This document shows positions 11,341-25,690 of a stretch of DNA of 64,000 bases, in pieces. How positions within the stretch are numbered: the stretch's first letter is position 1; every line of letters starts with the position of its first letter. The stretch comes from Desmodus rotundus (lineage: Eukaryota > Chordata > Mammalia > Chiroptera > Phyllostomidae), in assembly GCF_022682495.2 (NCBI RefSeq), contig NC_071388.1, positions 29,930,139-29,994,138 of the forward strand, read 5' to 3'. A program made the translations under genes and the position numbers. Under the pieces are notes generated by a model, which did no database searches, was not told where the DNA came from, and saw only the letters and a list, made by a program, of their open reading frames with translations.

Positions 11341-12303
11341 TGAATGCATAAAAATGATAATATATGTAAATATAATGTCATGAAAGTGGCATGTGACATG
11401 TGCATATATAGGTAGAAATGGATAAAAATACATTGGGAAATGTAACGTTAAGAGTGGTTATCCAGGCAGTGCAGTGATTGCGGGCTGACCACTGTCATAA
11501 GGGAATTTCATGTGTTACTTGGACATTTTTACAATGAGAATAATGCATTCCAACGTTTTAAAATAATAAAGTCACTTAAATAAATAGACAACATAAAAAA
11601 TGAATAAAACTGTATATGACTGGCTACAGCTTCTTTTCCTCTTTGCTTGCTTCTCATCCTGTTACTTCCTGTAAAAACCGTGCTTCTCTGTTGCATCAGC
11701 TTCAACAGTTTCTCTACCCACTTGAAGGATTTCCTGAAGATCTGGTCTTAGACACTCCGCTCTCTCCTCCAGCTATCTCTTTTGCACCCCTGGTCTCCAC
11801 CCTCAGAGATCTATGGATCTCACACCGACATCTCTCTGCCTGCCTTCAACTTGGCTTTAAACAAATAATGGCATTGAACTTAATCAAAACATGTGCAATT
11901 ACAGCAACAAAAAGAACACACAGGAACCTCTGAGAAGAGAAAATAGGAACATAGTAAGGTGCTAATCCAGCCTGGGTGGTGAGGCAAGACTTTCCTGAGA
12001 GAGGTATTTAAATATGAAGGGTGAGTAGGTGTTAGCTGGGAAACACCACTAAAGCATTCAAATAACTAAAATATGAGCAGCATAACTTAAACAATTTGAG
12101 TACTGTTAGACTAGCTTGAAGGAAAGTATTTTCTGTTATCTCTGGGGCCAAGAATCAGCGTGGCCTCCAGGCTCCAAGGCATGAGAAGTCTGATATGTTT
12201 CCAGGGGGATGGAGGGGCTGAGAGTAGTCCCTTGGCCATACGAATGTGGCCAGAAGTGAAGAAGTGGAACACGTTAGCAGGATTCCATGAGAAGGATCCA
12301 AAG
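11341..12303. other. Intergenic, no gene recognised
   Basis: A C/T-rich block at 11616-11830 is open in one frame for 105 codons, but it shows no known domain and has pyrimidine-biased composition. I do not call it coding. Confidence 0.45.
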
Positions 12304-12518
12304 TAGCATTGTCCAAAAGGACTTTCTGCAGTAATGGCAACATTCTATAATCTGTACTGTCCACTACAGTAGCTACTAGCCAATGTGGCTATTGAGTACC
12401 TTACATGTGGCCAGTGCTCTTGAGGAACTGAATGTTTCACTTTATTGAATTCTTACTTTATTTCAATTTAATTTAAATAGCTACATATGGTTTGTGGCCA
12501 CCATATTGGGCAATGCAG
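12304..12518 (+). mobile_element. MER5A-type hAT-Charlie MITE, near full length
   Basis: The order GTCCAAAAGGACTTTCTGCA, CTGTACTGTCCACTACAG, AGCTACTAGCCAATGTGGC, an AT-rich middle, then TAAATAGCTACATATGG and CCACCATATTGGGCAATG follows MER5A from end to end. Confidence 0.85.
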
Positions 12519-13939
12519 ATCCACAGCAAAACCAATGTGAAACCTGGCTTCGAATGTGTTGAGAATTAAGGAAGAACACATGCACACATGAAGAGCCCAG
12601 GGATAGAGGAAAATAGTGTACCTGGTAGTCCTTAGTGGACAATAGTGTTATCAAGAGAGTCGAGAGTTAATGAAAGTCATATCATAAAATAGTGGTAAGA
12701 CATGATAAAGAAAGAAAAGCCCCTAAGGACTTGTGCCTAAGCAAGTGTGACTCAGAGACTCGGGAAAAGTTAGAAATAATGAAGAGACAATTCAGAGGTT
12801 TCCTACTTTTAGGAACAGAGTCGATGGGGTCTTGTGTCATCATTGGGTGTGCTGAACTTGATGACAGGTGAGAAATGTGAAATCAAAATGGTTCAAGTTA
12901 CAGTTCTTTGGGGATTTTTTGTTGTTTTTTGTTTTTTAATTCTCAGGAAATTTGAAAAAGTAGACTTTGGTCTACTAGGCATCTTTGCTTTTCTTCTCTC
13001 TCCTTTATAACAAGTCTCCTAGTTGCCTTCCCTGCTCTAGATCTGGCTGAAGCTCAAGGTTAAAACATGTGTTTACCAAAAGCCCTCTATCAGCCCCTCT
13101 GATCCAAATTAATTTTTAGAATCACCTGTTCCAACAGCACACAGAGAAACTGGAAAAGGCATGAAGCTGTTAGAACTTGTCAAAGACTTTAACGCAAAGG
13201 CCAAGCGTGGAGGAAAACCAATTTTTCATGTGTGTTGACACACAGCTTCACTTATTGTGTTTTGGTGATGACATCATTTGCTGACCTCACCCATAAATTC
13301 TAGCAAGTCAGACAAAATCACCAAAAAGTCCTCTGTCATTTCCAATTGTGCCAGCTGCAATGGTATTGGATTTGTCTTCATAGTATTACCTGATGTTGAG
13401 GAGGGGGACCTGCAGAGCCTCACTGATTTTCTGCTGCCGTCAAAAACGGGCTTTTTCATTCCACTAAGGGAGCTGGGGCAAGATGTGTTCTGACCTGCTG
13501 CCTTTGTTCAGTAGGTGATGAATTGACTGAGGCTGTTGAATGCACTCCGCAGTATATGACAGAGTTATAAATTAAATGTCCCTGTTTACCTTCTCACAAG
13601 TCTTCATTGAGATGCCTTTAGAAAGAAAAATAGAATTTAAAAAGCAATGGGTTATTCTTATCTTTTCCTTTTATTCGTCCATTCTTTCTCTGCATTGATT
13701 TTATTGTAGGAACTGTTGATTATTCACCGATTACACAGTCATTCCAAGTTGCAAAGATACAGTGCTGTGCCATTAACTTAACATGCTCGTTTTATTCATG
13801 AAATCCTTATCCTATTCCTTACAGCAACACCCCAGTTAGGGGATGTCTTGCAGCCAGTGGGAGCCGTGCCATATAACAGGCTGGAGAGTGGACGATCTCC
13901 CCCCTGAGTCCTGATTCTGCCTGCCCCATTGTAATTCAA
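12519..13939. other. Intergenic, no gene recognised
   Basis: The stretch at 13278-13490 is open on both strands for about 60-70 codons, but no protein family was recognised. Nothing else notable was seen apart from a GT-rich run near 12910-12940. Confidence 0.4.
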
Positions 13940-14080
13940 TTAAATATTTTTGAGCGTCATTCTCCTTACCTGTAAATGGGAAATAAAAATGTCTGTCCTG
14001 CCTACATTCCAGGTTTGTGAAAGGATCAAATAACAAAATAGTTACAGAAGTGCTTGGTAAAATTGTACCGTACTTGGAAG
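13940..14080 (+). repeat. MIR SINE fragment
   Basis: TTTGAGCGTCATTCTCC, TTACCTGTAAATGGGAAATA, AGGTTTGTGAAAGGATCAAA and AGTGCTTGGTAAAAT match the MIR core-to-3' order. Confidence 0.75.
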
Positions 14081-14751
14081 ATATTAAATTTGTATTTATT
14101 ATTTTACCTCCACTAATTTCCAGAAAGAGTGTTAGTTCCATTACAACAGAAGGTTCATAGGCATTTGGGCCATTAAAGCTAAGCTAAAAGAACAAAAGTC
14201 ATATTTGAAAATAGCAGATAATTGTTCCAGAAGAATCTACGTTAAGAATAGTTCTATCAGTCGAACACTGCATTTAGCGTTTAACTTCTTGGCAGCTGAG
14301 GCAGAACACAAAACACCATTAGGCACATGACTCTCCCTGATTTATAAAATGAAGCATGTTGTTTTATTAGGAGAGAAGAAAATTTTCCTGCCATTAAACT
14401 CTAAGCATTGTGGGTGAAATTGTTTTCTGGGCACACACCTGTCTACATGTTGCAGTTGGAATGCCAGCCTGGCCCACAAAACCTTCCCCAGGTGCTCCTT
14501 CAGGCTCTTCTCCCCACACTCGCTTGAGACACAGCAAGTGTGGAAGGTAGCCATTAGAACAAGCTTAGGCACCTGAATCCCTACTTGGAGTTACCCACAA
14601 ATTAGATGTATGCACTTTCTACTTCATATGAGTGAGAAAAGTAACCCAGCATCATGTTCGAGCTATTTCACAGTTTGCATACTCTATAAAAATGAAGGTT
14701 TTCTAACTTGGAAGTTTCTTGGATAACATAATGGACAGAGTTTGGGGTGGG

Positions 14752-14849
14752 GGTTTGCTTCACGAATGTGCACATCACCCTTGCACAGGGCCCTGCTAGC
14801 CTTCTCTGTATTGTTCTAATTTTAGAAAATGTGCTGCCAAAGCACGCAC
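14752..14849 (-). pseudogene. U6 snRNA retropseudogene
   Basis: On the minus strand the sequence starts GTGCGTGCTTTGGCAGCAC and continues with U6-like TTCTAAAATTAGAACAATAC, AGAGAAGGCTAGCA, GGGCCCTGTGCAAGGGTGA and CATTCGTGAAGC. It departs from U6 at many positions, including the ACAGAGA-proximal and 3' regions, and lacks the terminal T run; the end is replaced by A/C-rich sequence. No proximal promoter was recognised, so it is a dead retrocopy. Confidence 0.9.
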
Positions 14850-16595
14850 CAGAGTTTTCAACTATCATTTGTATCTAATCTTTTTTTAATCTTTAGATTT
14901 TGCTAATCTTTTAGAATGAAACAAGGATGGGTGTTTTTATTTCTGTGTTTGAGCTGGTGACTCCTGGGGCGGACAGGAAAGAAGCACAAGAGGAGAAACG
15001 TTGTAGAACATGAGACACGTCCAGGAGGTCCTGTCCATTCGGGTAAGCTGCTAGTGGACATACAGTGGGAGATGAAAAGACAAAGAGTACTGTTCCTTAA
15101 TACACTGGGAGGAATCCTGAGAGTGTAGAAAGAAGGACAAATAATGGAAAGAAAGGTAAAAAAGTTCTAAATCTGATTTTCCTGATCCCCTGAGAGCCCA
15201 CTCTGCCCGGCGAGGATCAGAACCCTCAGCTTTGACCTGTTGGAGCAAAGAAGCATTGTTGATCAGCCCAGGTGTAAGATCTGTCTACAGCCTTTGTGGG
15301 AATTCTATAAAGACATCCAAGCATCATACATCTGTGGATTTATTCATTTTATTACACCTCAAGCCCAATTCTCAGATCTGCACAACTGCCTCCTGAACTT
15401 CTCTGGTTGTTAGATCAGGTGTGTTTTGTTTAGATTCCATTCACCATCCCTCCCCACCCCTAGACAGTCTGTTCTGAGAACACTTCCTGAACCTCCCCGG
15501 GGACTTCCTGCTTGGTCTTTACTATGCCTTTCTCACCCTGAACTGTTTTTGGCTCTTTCTCCTTTGCATATAAACATCCCACATTTTACACACAACTTAG
15601 GAGATTGCATTTCTAGCTATTTAAATCTCAAGATTTAGCAGGACTTGGGCAAATGACAGCATGGAATAGATAGGATAGGGCCAGCCAGCCCTTGGCTCTG
15701 GACCCCATCACCTGGGCTGGAACAGATGCTCCAGGAGGTGATATAGACACAGTTGTTGACAGAGGTAGGTCAAGACCCAATCCAGTGAGTCCAGCAGTGC
15801 AGTCAAACTATTGTCCCAGGTCAATAGGCAGCAGAGTGTCCCGGATCAAAGAACAGAATGTCCTGCCAGGTGAGGCCAATGGTGAGGAATTATGAAAAAG
15901 AAATACTCAAAACACCTCTGCAGCTAAGACTTTAGGAAGAAACTCAATCAATATATGTCAGGCCTCAGTGAAACTTCTCCAACATTCCGTTTCCCTTGAC
16001 CCATAATTTCTACTTCTCAGGATGCCTATAAAACCAGCAAACCATAGCCATCCTTCTTCACACAATAGCTGGGTTTTGAAGTACCTAAGAACATGTGAAA
16101 TATGGTTGACATCAAAATACTATGAATATCCAGAGACTATGTCATTTCTCTAAGCATTAGCAGTGCTACAAGGAAATTTGAGTAACAGCCATTTTTTTAC
16201 AATTCTATGAAGAATACAATTTCCCTCCCTTCAAGCTGACATATGGCTTTTTGGACACCATCACTTGAAAGAAAATGAAATTCACAAGTTATTTTTCTAG
16301 TACTTCTACCCAAGTATCTTTTTGGTTCTAAAGAAGAGGATCAAAGCATCAATTAAAATTTTCTGAATGTTAATAAAGTAGGAGATGGAAAATGATGTTC
16401 TTGTTCTCTTCTATGTGAATTTATGTCTTTGCAAATCTTATTACCCCCCTTCTTACTGCAGCTGAAAGGAATGTAGAATCACGGTTGTGTCCTGGAAGTC
16501 TAATTGCCGATAGGAAGCATATGCATTAGAATCAAGACTGTAGAGACTATGTGGTTGAACCTGTACTCAGGGAGCATGTAATACCTCTCAATGAG
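14850..16595. other. Intergenic, no gene recognised
   Basis: No element or exon was recognised with confidence. The GC-richer block near 15660-15890 is open for 67 codons on the plus strand with no known domain. Confidence 0.4.
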
Positions 16596-16599
16596 CACT

Positions 16600-16760
16600 T
16601 GCTTTTTTGAGCCTTCTTCAGATGATATATCTCACCTAATCCTCGCAACAACCCCATTATCTCCCTGTTAGAAATAAAGAAAACTGAGCCCAAAAGAGGT
16701 TGAGTGATTTGCAGTCACATTATAAGTGACAAAACTGGGATTATAACACTAAGTGATTGT
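16600..16760 (-). repeat. MIR SINE
   Basis: The plus strand shows TAATCCTCGCAACAACCCC, GAAAACTGAGCCCAAAAGAG, TTTGCAGTCACATTATAAG and GACAAAACTGGGATT, the reverse complement of MIR. Confidence 0.85.
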
Positions 16761-18966
16761 GACTCATTTGTACCACCACACAATAAACATAAGCATTACT
16801 GACTTTGTTCCTAAATGATACCATTAAGATTGATAAGATACGTAATATATCATTTGGAAATACATGTGAAACATTTGCTACACAATCGAATGACCCAATT
16901 TCCCATTTGTTTAATTAAGTATCACCATTGCTATTAAAGGAGATGGACTTTACCTAATGTCTGAAAACTTCAGTCCCAAATAAGGAAACGTCATACAAAA
17001 AGTAAAACGAGAGATAAAGAATCTAGTGTCAGAATCTTGTCATTTCTAAGATCGTGTCTTTAGTGACTGGGCTACAAATCACTGCCTTCAGAGTGCCGGG
17101 TTGTGGGACAGCTGCCAAGGGCAAGTTCTCTTCGTACAGTTCTATCTCTACCTGTAGCCTGTGACTTCGTGCTCATGGAAGATGGATGAGACTCCACCGA
17201 AACTGCCTGTGTGTCATTCTTCTCTAGGTGTTCATGCTGTGTTTGGAAATCGCGTTGGCTCAAGGGCTAGCAGTTAGTCCTGCTTGCCCATTGGCCACTG
17301 AATGATCCCATTCTGTGTGTGTTGAGTCTACTAAAAATAACCAGACTTCTTTTTTTTTCTTGAAAACACCTGCAAAGTTCAATTTCTTTTTAAAAAACTG
17401 TCATTAGATTCTCTGTGTTCATGCAGGCTCTGGACTGCAATCTCTTCTCCTACCGCTAACAAGTGCTTTTCCAACTGGTAATTTCAAAATAAGTGGTCTG
17501 GCCTTTGAAATGTTTAAAGTTAAAAAAGAAAAAAAAAAGTCTTGAGATTGATTTGACCAGTTTGCTGTGGGTTTACTCCAGATAATAAGTAATTTGAAAA
17601 GAACACCCACGCCCAACAGTCCGAAGCAGTTTCATTCTCTGTCGTAATGACGGTATCATGCTGACTCTCCTAACAGCCCCAAGCATTCAAAAACTCTGTG
17701 TTCTTAGCACCAGAACAAACCTGCCACGTTTCTGTTCATTCCAGAGTCAAAATTGTTATAATCTGCTGTTATGTTTTTCTGAATGTCCTGTCAAAATGTT
17801 TGCTCTGTCTATCAGAATATGTGAAACTCATGTGGGTCATCGAACATGAACAGCCCTGAAATCTTCCAGACAAATGGGGCTGGATGAATAGCAAATACGT
17901 GAAGATGAGAATGAGGAACGTGCAGGGCAAAGCATGTCTTTGCTATAAAGTGTGGTAGATTCTATTAGAAAGAAATGATTGATAGCCCTGGGACATTAAT
18001 TTATCAACACAGGTAAAATCTAACTTATACAAAACACAGTATAGAGATTTTTCAGTGGTTAGCAGTTTTTTGGGGGGATGGCTAAAGATTAAAATTTGTT
18101 CCAGTTACAGGATAATATAATTGTTAGATTTCATCATACTATGTCCATTTCAAGGTGATATTTCAAAATATTGTATTGTCTGTTTCCAATTAATATGGAC
18201 ATTTCCAAGTATCTGGAAGGACCTGTGGAAGCTTTGAGACCATATTTGAGTAAGCATCATGAAGTAGAAAGAATTGAGGCTCATGCCTACCTAAATTCCA
18301 CAGCACAGAAAAGCACTTCTTCCTATCTGCATGAGAAACTAAAATTCATTTTAATGCATGCTCTTTATGGTGCATAGCTGCGGAATTCCAAACTAATTAA
18401 CTGAGAGAGACAAAAAATTATTCACTTATAATTAAAATTCCTAAGGTTCAGTTTATATGTAGAACCAAAATGAAAACTTTAAATTGTGTTTTCATTGGCA
18501 TTGCTCCAATATTTAGAAAAAGAGCGGGACATTTGCCCTTCACATGGGATCTCCAGACCACGAAGTGCCAAAATCAGCTTCCAAAAGGAGCTGTGTCACT
18601 TGGGTAAGACCGAGAGAATTTTTGCAAACTGGAGGTGCATACTGGCATTTCCAGACGTCTACTTCCCTGTTACAGGCAAGGACATTTTTTACTGTGAGTC
18701 ACCTTAGAGATCTGGCTTTCCCCACTCATAACCATAACTTTTGGCTTTCTAAAAACATGTTGATGTCTACGAAGAATTTTTTCCAAGAATTAATTTTCCT
18801 TCTTCTAGTAATGGTATTCAAGAGCAGCGTTTGCATACTAAATAATATCATTTGGCTGGAAGAATGGAAAGATAAAGTTACTCTGATGTTAAATCCTAGC
18901 CCGACCAATTCTTTTCAATTCCCTGTTTTGTTTTATTGTTTGTTTTGTTTTTAAGAATGATACCTA
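16761..18966. other. Intergenic, no gene recognised
   Basis: Open frames here (up to 136 codons at 18544-18954) show no homology that I recognise and no flanking splice pattern worth defending. Confidence 0.4.
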
Positions 18967-19166
18967 CCCTTGCTGGTGTGACTCAGTGGACTGAGTTATC
19001 AGCCTGAGAATTGAAAGGTCACCAGTTTGATTTCCAGAAAGGGCACGTGCCTGGGTTGTGGGCCAGGTACCCAGTTGGGGTCATAAGGCAACTGATCAAT
19101 GTTTCTATTCTTCTCCTTCTCCCTCCCTTCCTTTCTGTCTAAAAATAAATAAAATCTTTTAAAAAA
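18967..19166 (+). mobile_element. VES-type SINE (bat tRNA-derived)
   Basis: This copy shows CCCTTGCTGGTGTGACTCAG, GGTCACCAGTTTGATTTCC (degenerate B box), GGGCACGTGCCTGGGTTG, a CT-rich block and an AAAAATAAATAAAATC tail. Flanking AATGATACCT and AGTAATACCT may be a decayed target-site duplication. Confidence 0.9.
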
Positions 19167-20635
<1,469 letters not shown>

Positions 20636-20639
20636 AAGT

Positions 20640-20835
20640 TGGCATTTTTTGAGTATGTACCATGTGCCAGGCCCTACAGGAAACACTTTGTACCCCTTAC
20701 CTTGTTTAAGCTTCACCACCACCCTCCAGGCAGGTAAGACCCTATCCCCACTGTTTAGGTGAAGGCCACACAGTTAGGAAGGTGTGGAATGTAGCAGCTC
20801 CCTCTTCCGGAGCCTGAACTCCAGGCAATGTCCTC
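20640..20835 (-). repeat. MIR SINE
   Basis: TGAGTATGTACCATGTGCCAG, AAGCTTCACCACCACCCTCC and CTGTTTAGGTGAAGGCCACA follow the MIR 3'-to-5' order on the plus strand. Confidence 0.75.
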
Positions 20836-23800
20836 TCTGCACCTTCTTTTCTCTCTGTAAAATTGAGCAGTTGTCTCTAAATATTCCCTAAGTTCTTTCC
20901 ACTCTGTCATCCCACGAGCTGTTGTTCACAAGGCACATAGTGATACGCTGTACCTTTCCTACCTCACAGAGAAGGAAATGTCCCACAGGCATCCCGACAC
21001 CAGTTTTAGAAAAATCAATGAAATTCCATTTATGAGGTCATTAATTCATCTGCCTGTCCCTAGTTTCTTTATTAAAAAACCTACTCTATATCAAATCCTG
21101 AATTGGACCTGGGACCTACCCCAAGGGGTTTACAGTTTTTTAAGAGCTGTTACCTCTCTGGTCCTCTTCAGGCCAATCCCAACCGCTTGCTGTTCACAGC
21201 GCTGTGCTGAGAAGGATTCTGAAGGCTGAGCTAGGTTCAGAGGAGAAGAGTGGCGTTATAGATTACAGATGTTTATCACGGGCACGGAAGGCAGGAGGGG
21301 CGTGTTGACCACAAGTGTTTTTTTGGGGTAGAGGAAGTTAGGAAACCATTTTTAAGCCCTAATATTGTAAATTCCTCTAAGTTATCTCACATAAGAACAA
21401 AATTTGTCCTATACCATCCTAACTTATAAATTAATAATAGCTTAGATCAGCTGAATCTGTCCCATAAATGTTTGCAAAACATTTTATAGTGGTGTTCTGG
21501 AGACTCAGGCTCTGTTCAGTGACAGACATAACGAGGGAAGAACAAGGAAATGAAAAAATCATTTAGTGAAGCTGCACTGGGAGAGGTAGAGATACCCCAC
21601 TAGCTGATGATGCGAACTTCTCCAATTGTTCTGAGATAGCCCAACTCCCTGGCCTGCTAGGCCTTCATGAAGATGCAGCTCTAAACGTTTTCATTAGTCC
21701 AAACAAGAAAATACAATGAGCAGCTAACAAGTTACTGGAGAAGTTCATCAGTTGACATCTTTCTATAAATTCGTGGCAATAGAAATAATTCTTGATCATA
21801 AAATTGTAAAAGTGGTTTGAAATGTCTTTGTAACTGTGTGGTTGATTTTCAGGTTAAACTTCCACAACCCTGTAAAATCCATTACCAGCCTCTTGGCTCT
21901 GCTGAAATTCATCTTCTGGCTTGTCATGAAGCAATTATGACTGTGAATATCTGCCCCTGCCCACTCCACTACCAGACTCTTTGGGGGATGGTGTAGTGAC
22001 GGAGACAGTCTGTGCTCTCAAGGAGTGCACGGTTTAGTTGGGAGAGAATGCCAGCAATGAATCAACACTTTCTCCCTTCTCTTGTAGGAACGGGCCAACA
22101 CTCACTAGCATCCTGGAGAGCTGAGCACCCAAGCAACAAAGCAAGCTGATACATACACTCTCCTTTGTTTCCTTTGGGGCCTTGGGGACTGACTCACTCT
22201 GCCCATTGAACAGACACTCTCATTTGTGCCCTTATCTCAATTCCCCAGTCCACCCGCAAACCCCTGCTCTCTTCCGCCCCAGTAATGTAAACTCACCGAC
22301 ATAAATGTAGGCCTTGTCTTTCCTCTAATTCCCCTGCCCTATGTTCGCCCTCTTCTTGTACTGAAGCCTATTCTTACTTACATTCTTAATCTTTGCCTAG
22401 CATTCTCCCAACACCTTCTCACTTTAACTGAAACCAGCTTTCCCTTACCAACCTACTTCCCACCAAACATTTAGAGTTGAACCTGATTCTTGTCCCCAGT
22501 CCCCATCCCCTGGGGCCAGCAGAAGGGTGGCTTCCCCCTGCTTCTCGAATGTGGACCTTCCCGACATGGCCCCAGTGGCGAGACCTCCCAGGGCTCATTT
22601 TCAAACACAACCTCCTCCCAGAGCCGGAGGAAAAGGAAGCACCAGCCCTGCCTTGACAGCTTTTAAGCCCTCAGTAAACATTAGTTGCTTTCCCTTCTTG
22701 TTCCTGACCCTCCCAGTTCAAATTAATTACTCCTTCCACTCTGCAACCGCAGCATTTTGCGTGTACTCTAACCACAGCACTTTTTTCCTGCCTTGCAATG
22801 TAATTAGTTGCCGGCGTATCTCTCTCCAATTACATTAACTCCCTAAGAACAATGCCCAATGCAGTGCTTTGCATAAACTACACAACATATAGCAATGTGT
22901 ACTCCACTGTAAGAGAACCTAGGTGGAAAGGGAAATTCACCGATTGCTGTGAGTGTGAAGGACAGGATCCTGGGAATAGGTGTCATTGAGTCAGAAACAG
23001 AGGCAGAATTCAATGAAAAAAGAAAATGAGGGAAACGAAATATGAGATTGCATCTTTAAGGCATTTTTAATGCACCAATTCAAACACTGTCAAAACAAAG
23101 CATTTTGTTTTGTATTCATACAGTGGCTGTGGAAGATGGAAACCTACGTTGAGGCCCTCACTCTGTGCGGGGTGCCACTCTGGGCACCTGAAAGGCAAAG
23201 GGGAACAAGAAGGCTTTGTGCCCACCATTGCTCAGAGACACATAGAACAGTACATGTTGGTTTGAAATCAATCCCTTTCAAGAAAACAGGTCCCCGGTTA
23301 AATCTTAGGCAACACGATGTTTGCCTTTTTCTGATCTGCTGAACAATGTCCACAGTAACAAAACTATTTTCATAACAGCATTTTGCAGATTGTTCAAGTA
23401 TTTCAACTCTGAGATTTCATGAAACAATGATATCCTAAAATAACTAAATGTGTAATTCTGCACTAAATTGCTTATTATTGTACTTTAAGTTCTAGTCTAA
23501 GCCAGGAGTGGTGGCCAAATTTTAAAATATATGGAAGTGGAGTGTAACACTGAAAAAATCCCAATTATCGATTTACCCATTTGAAAAAGGCCACTGTGGT
23601 TTTATAAGTAGACACATAGGATTCACAGAACAGAATATTGGGAAACAGTGCTTTAAAAATATCTCAAGTTCAATCTTTTAATGCAAATTCTGATGGGTCT
23701 TCCCAACAGTTAATCACTTTTGAGTCCCCCTTTGCTTTAACAAATCCTTCTCTTTGAAATCCAATTTTCCATGTTCAAGGTTACACGTGGGCTTGTTGGT

Positions 23801-24055
23801 TGTCAGCGAGGCTTTCACTAGGGAGCCACTTTCTGGGCAATTACTCTGAACTAGGTTACCAAATTCCTTTGTGTTGCCTCTCTGAAAGAACACTGCATTT
23901 TATTCTACTTGGAGCTTTAGAACAGCCTGTCAAAGTCACCTTGATATTGAATACTTGCATCCATGTATGGAACTGCTAAGAGTCATAAAATCATTGCATG
24001 TAAGGAGTCACTGAAAACCCCGTAAACAGGTATTGATTTCCTCTTTGAAGAGAGA
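20836..24055. other. Intergenic, no gene recognised
   Basis: This is the longest stretch on the left without a confident element. C/T-rich sequence at about 22180-22700 and the block at 23100-23300 have open frames of 60-100 codons without recognisable domains. Confidence 0.35.
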
Positions 24056-24059
24056 AAGA

Positions 24060-24260
24060 AAGTAGGTAGGTTGGAAATTAACAATTACTGAGTTCCTAGT
24101 ATATTCCAAATATGGCGTTAGGCACTTTCACAAATGTTATTTTATTAAACCTTCTGATATACCTGCAAGATACTTAATATTGTCCTATTTTTTTATTGAT
24201 GATGGAACAAGATTAAGTATCTTGCCCAACTTCACACAACTTGTGAATTGTATAATATAA
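24060..24260 (-). repeat. MIR SINE, first of an adjacent pair
   Basis: ACAATTACTGAGTTCCTAGT, TTAGGCACTTTCACAAATG and TCTTGCCCAACTTCACACAA are the reverse complement of MIR. Confidence 0.8.
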
Positions 24261-24299
24261 TAATGTCACACTATGCTCTCTGCTAAGACTTTAAACCAA

Positions 24300-24460
24300 T
24301 TCTTTTATCATTTAATTCCCTTTGAAATCCTATGATATGGGCATATTATGGTCATCATTTTATAAATAAAGAAACTGAAACCTAGGCAGATTAAATAATT
24401 TATCCAATGTCACCTAGCAAAGAAGTAGCAAAGCACTAATATTAGCACAGAGGAAAGCAA
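24300..24460 (-). repeat. MIR SINE, second of an adjacent pair
   Basis: ATCCTATGATATGGGCATAT, TTTTATAAATAAAGAAACTG and AATGTCACCTAGCAAAGAAG repeat the MIR core in the same orientation as the copy just before it. Confidence 0.75.
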
Positions 24461-24964
24461 ATTCCTCCAAACTCAGGGTGATAGGTAGGAATTCAGAGAG
24501 GTATCGGAATATTGTACTTGTAAAACAGAATGAACCAAAGTTATCCATGTCACAACCCTTCCTACTGAAGCCAAAATTCTATAATTATTTGTATTGCTTC
24601 TAGGGCGTTCTAATGTCTAAATCTATTCAATATCAATATTTTCAAGGTTAATCATTAATACAATGGTAGTTATTAAAACACACATTAATACAATGTGTGT
24701 TTTTAACACTTTGAAAAAAAACATTTTCTGCATTAGAACGAGTCCCAGGTAATTGTAATTAACGAAGTCTTCTCTAAGAATACCTGGTCTGCCTGGCACT
24801 GTCTGAATCAACTTTTAATACATCAGAAATGGCTCTTTCCCATAACTAGAACAGTGTAGTGACTGTCATAAAGTGACTGTCTGAGACAGTTTGAGCACCC
24901 AAATCCTCAGAATCAGATGTTTTGTTTATAAAGCATTAAAAACTCTAACTTACAAGGGGAGTGC

Positions 24965-25070
24965 ATTTTAATTCAATATGGACTCTCTGAATGGTTTAGC
25001 CTCAAGGGAAGATTATACATACATGTACATATACACCTACACATACACATATACACACATATACATAGAA
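24965..25070. repeat. TA/CA-rich low-complexity tract
   Basis: The core at about 25013-25065 alternates TACA and CACA units with interruptions. Confidence 0.75.
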
Positions 25071-25254
25071 AGACCAGAGAGAGGAAAGGAGTTGTGTAAG
25101 AGTGCACCTTCTCAGGCAAGTTGCCTAATGAGCAAGAGAGGAGAGTAGATACACAGTGCTTTGAATGAGCACCGATCACTACATGGGCGGCAGAGGTATC
25201 ATTTGGAGATAAAAATGTCTCTGGAAAGGAAAAAACACAATGATCCAGAACTCT

Positions 25255-25450
25255 AACGTCAGAATCAGGAGACCTGGATTTGAATGCAGTCCCCACTGTG
25301 GCTATATAACTCCGGGCATTTACCATTTGGGGGCTTCGCAGTCAGACATAGAGATAATTCCTACATTCCCACGTCAAATACTTGCTTTGAGACTCAAATG
25401 AGATCAAGTATGTGAAAATGTGTGCTAACTAGAAAGGGCTAGGTAAATAT
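25255..25450 (+). repeat. MIR SINE, 5' and core part
   Basis: ATCAGGAGACCTGGATTTGAATG, TAATTCCTACATTCCC, GAGACTCAAATGAGATCAAG and AGGGCTAGGTAAATA match the forward MIR order. Confidence 0.8.
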
Positions 25451-25690
25451 TTTTTGTTGGTTCATTCATTCATTTTATGACATTTTTATGTGACTTAACA
25501 TGTATAGACACTATTCTGCTGATACCAATGATTATCAGTCTTGGGTCTTAACAGTAAGGGGCATAAAATCTAAAAAATGAATCATATAAGTAAAGTATGT
25601 TACAGATAAAGTACTATGTGGGTTCAGTGAAAGAAGAGGTTGCTTAAATATAGCTGAAGCAGGATGACTTGGGAAGAGTTGACATTGTAC

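Noticed and set aside
11616..11933. 105-codon C/T-rich frame
   Set aside because: Pyrimidine-biased composition explains the lack of stops; no homology recognised.
13274..13493. Overlapping open frames on both strands of about 60-70 codons
   Set aside because: No family, no credible splice signals, and similar lengths on both strands, as expected for non-coding DNA.
14752..14849. Functional U6 snRNA gene
   Set aside because: Many changes from U6 and no terminal T run or recognisable upstream promoter elements.
18544..18954. Longest open frame in the window (136 codons)
   Set aside because: Residue composition and the lack of any domain or neighbouring exon point to chance.
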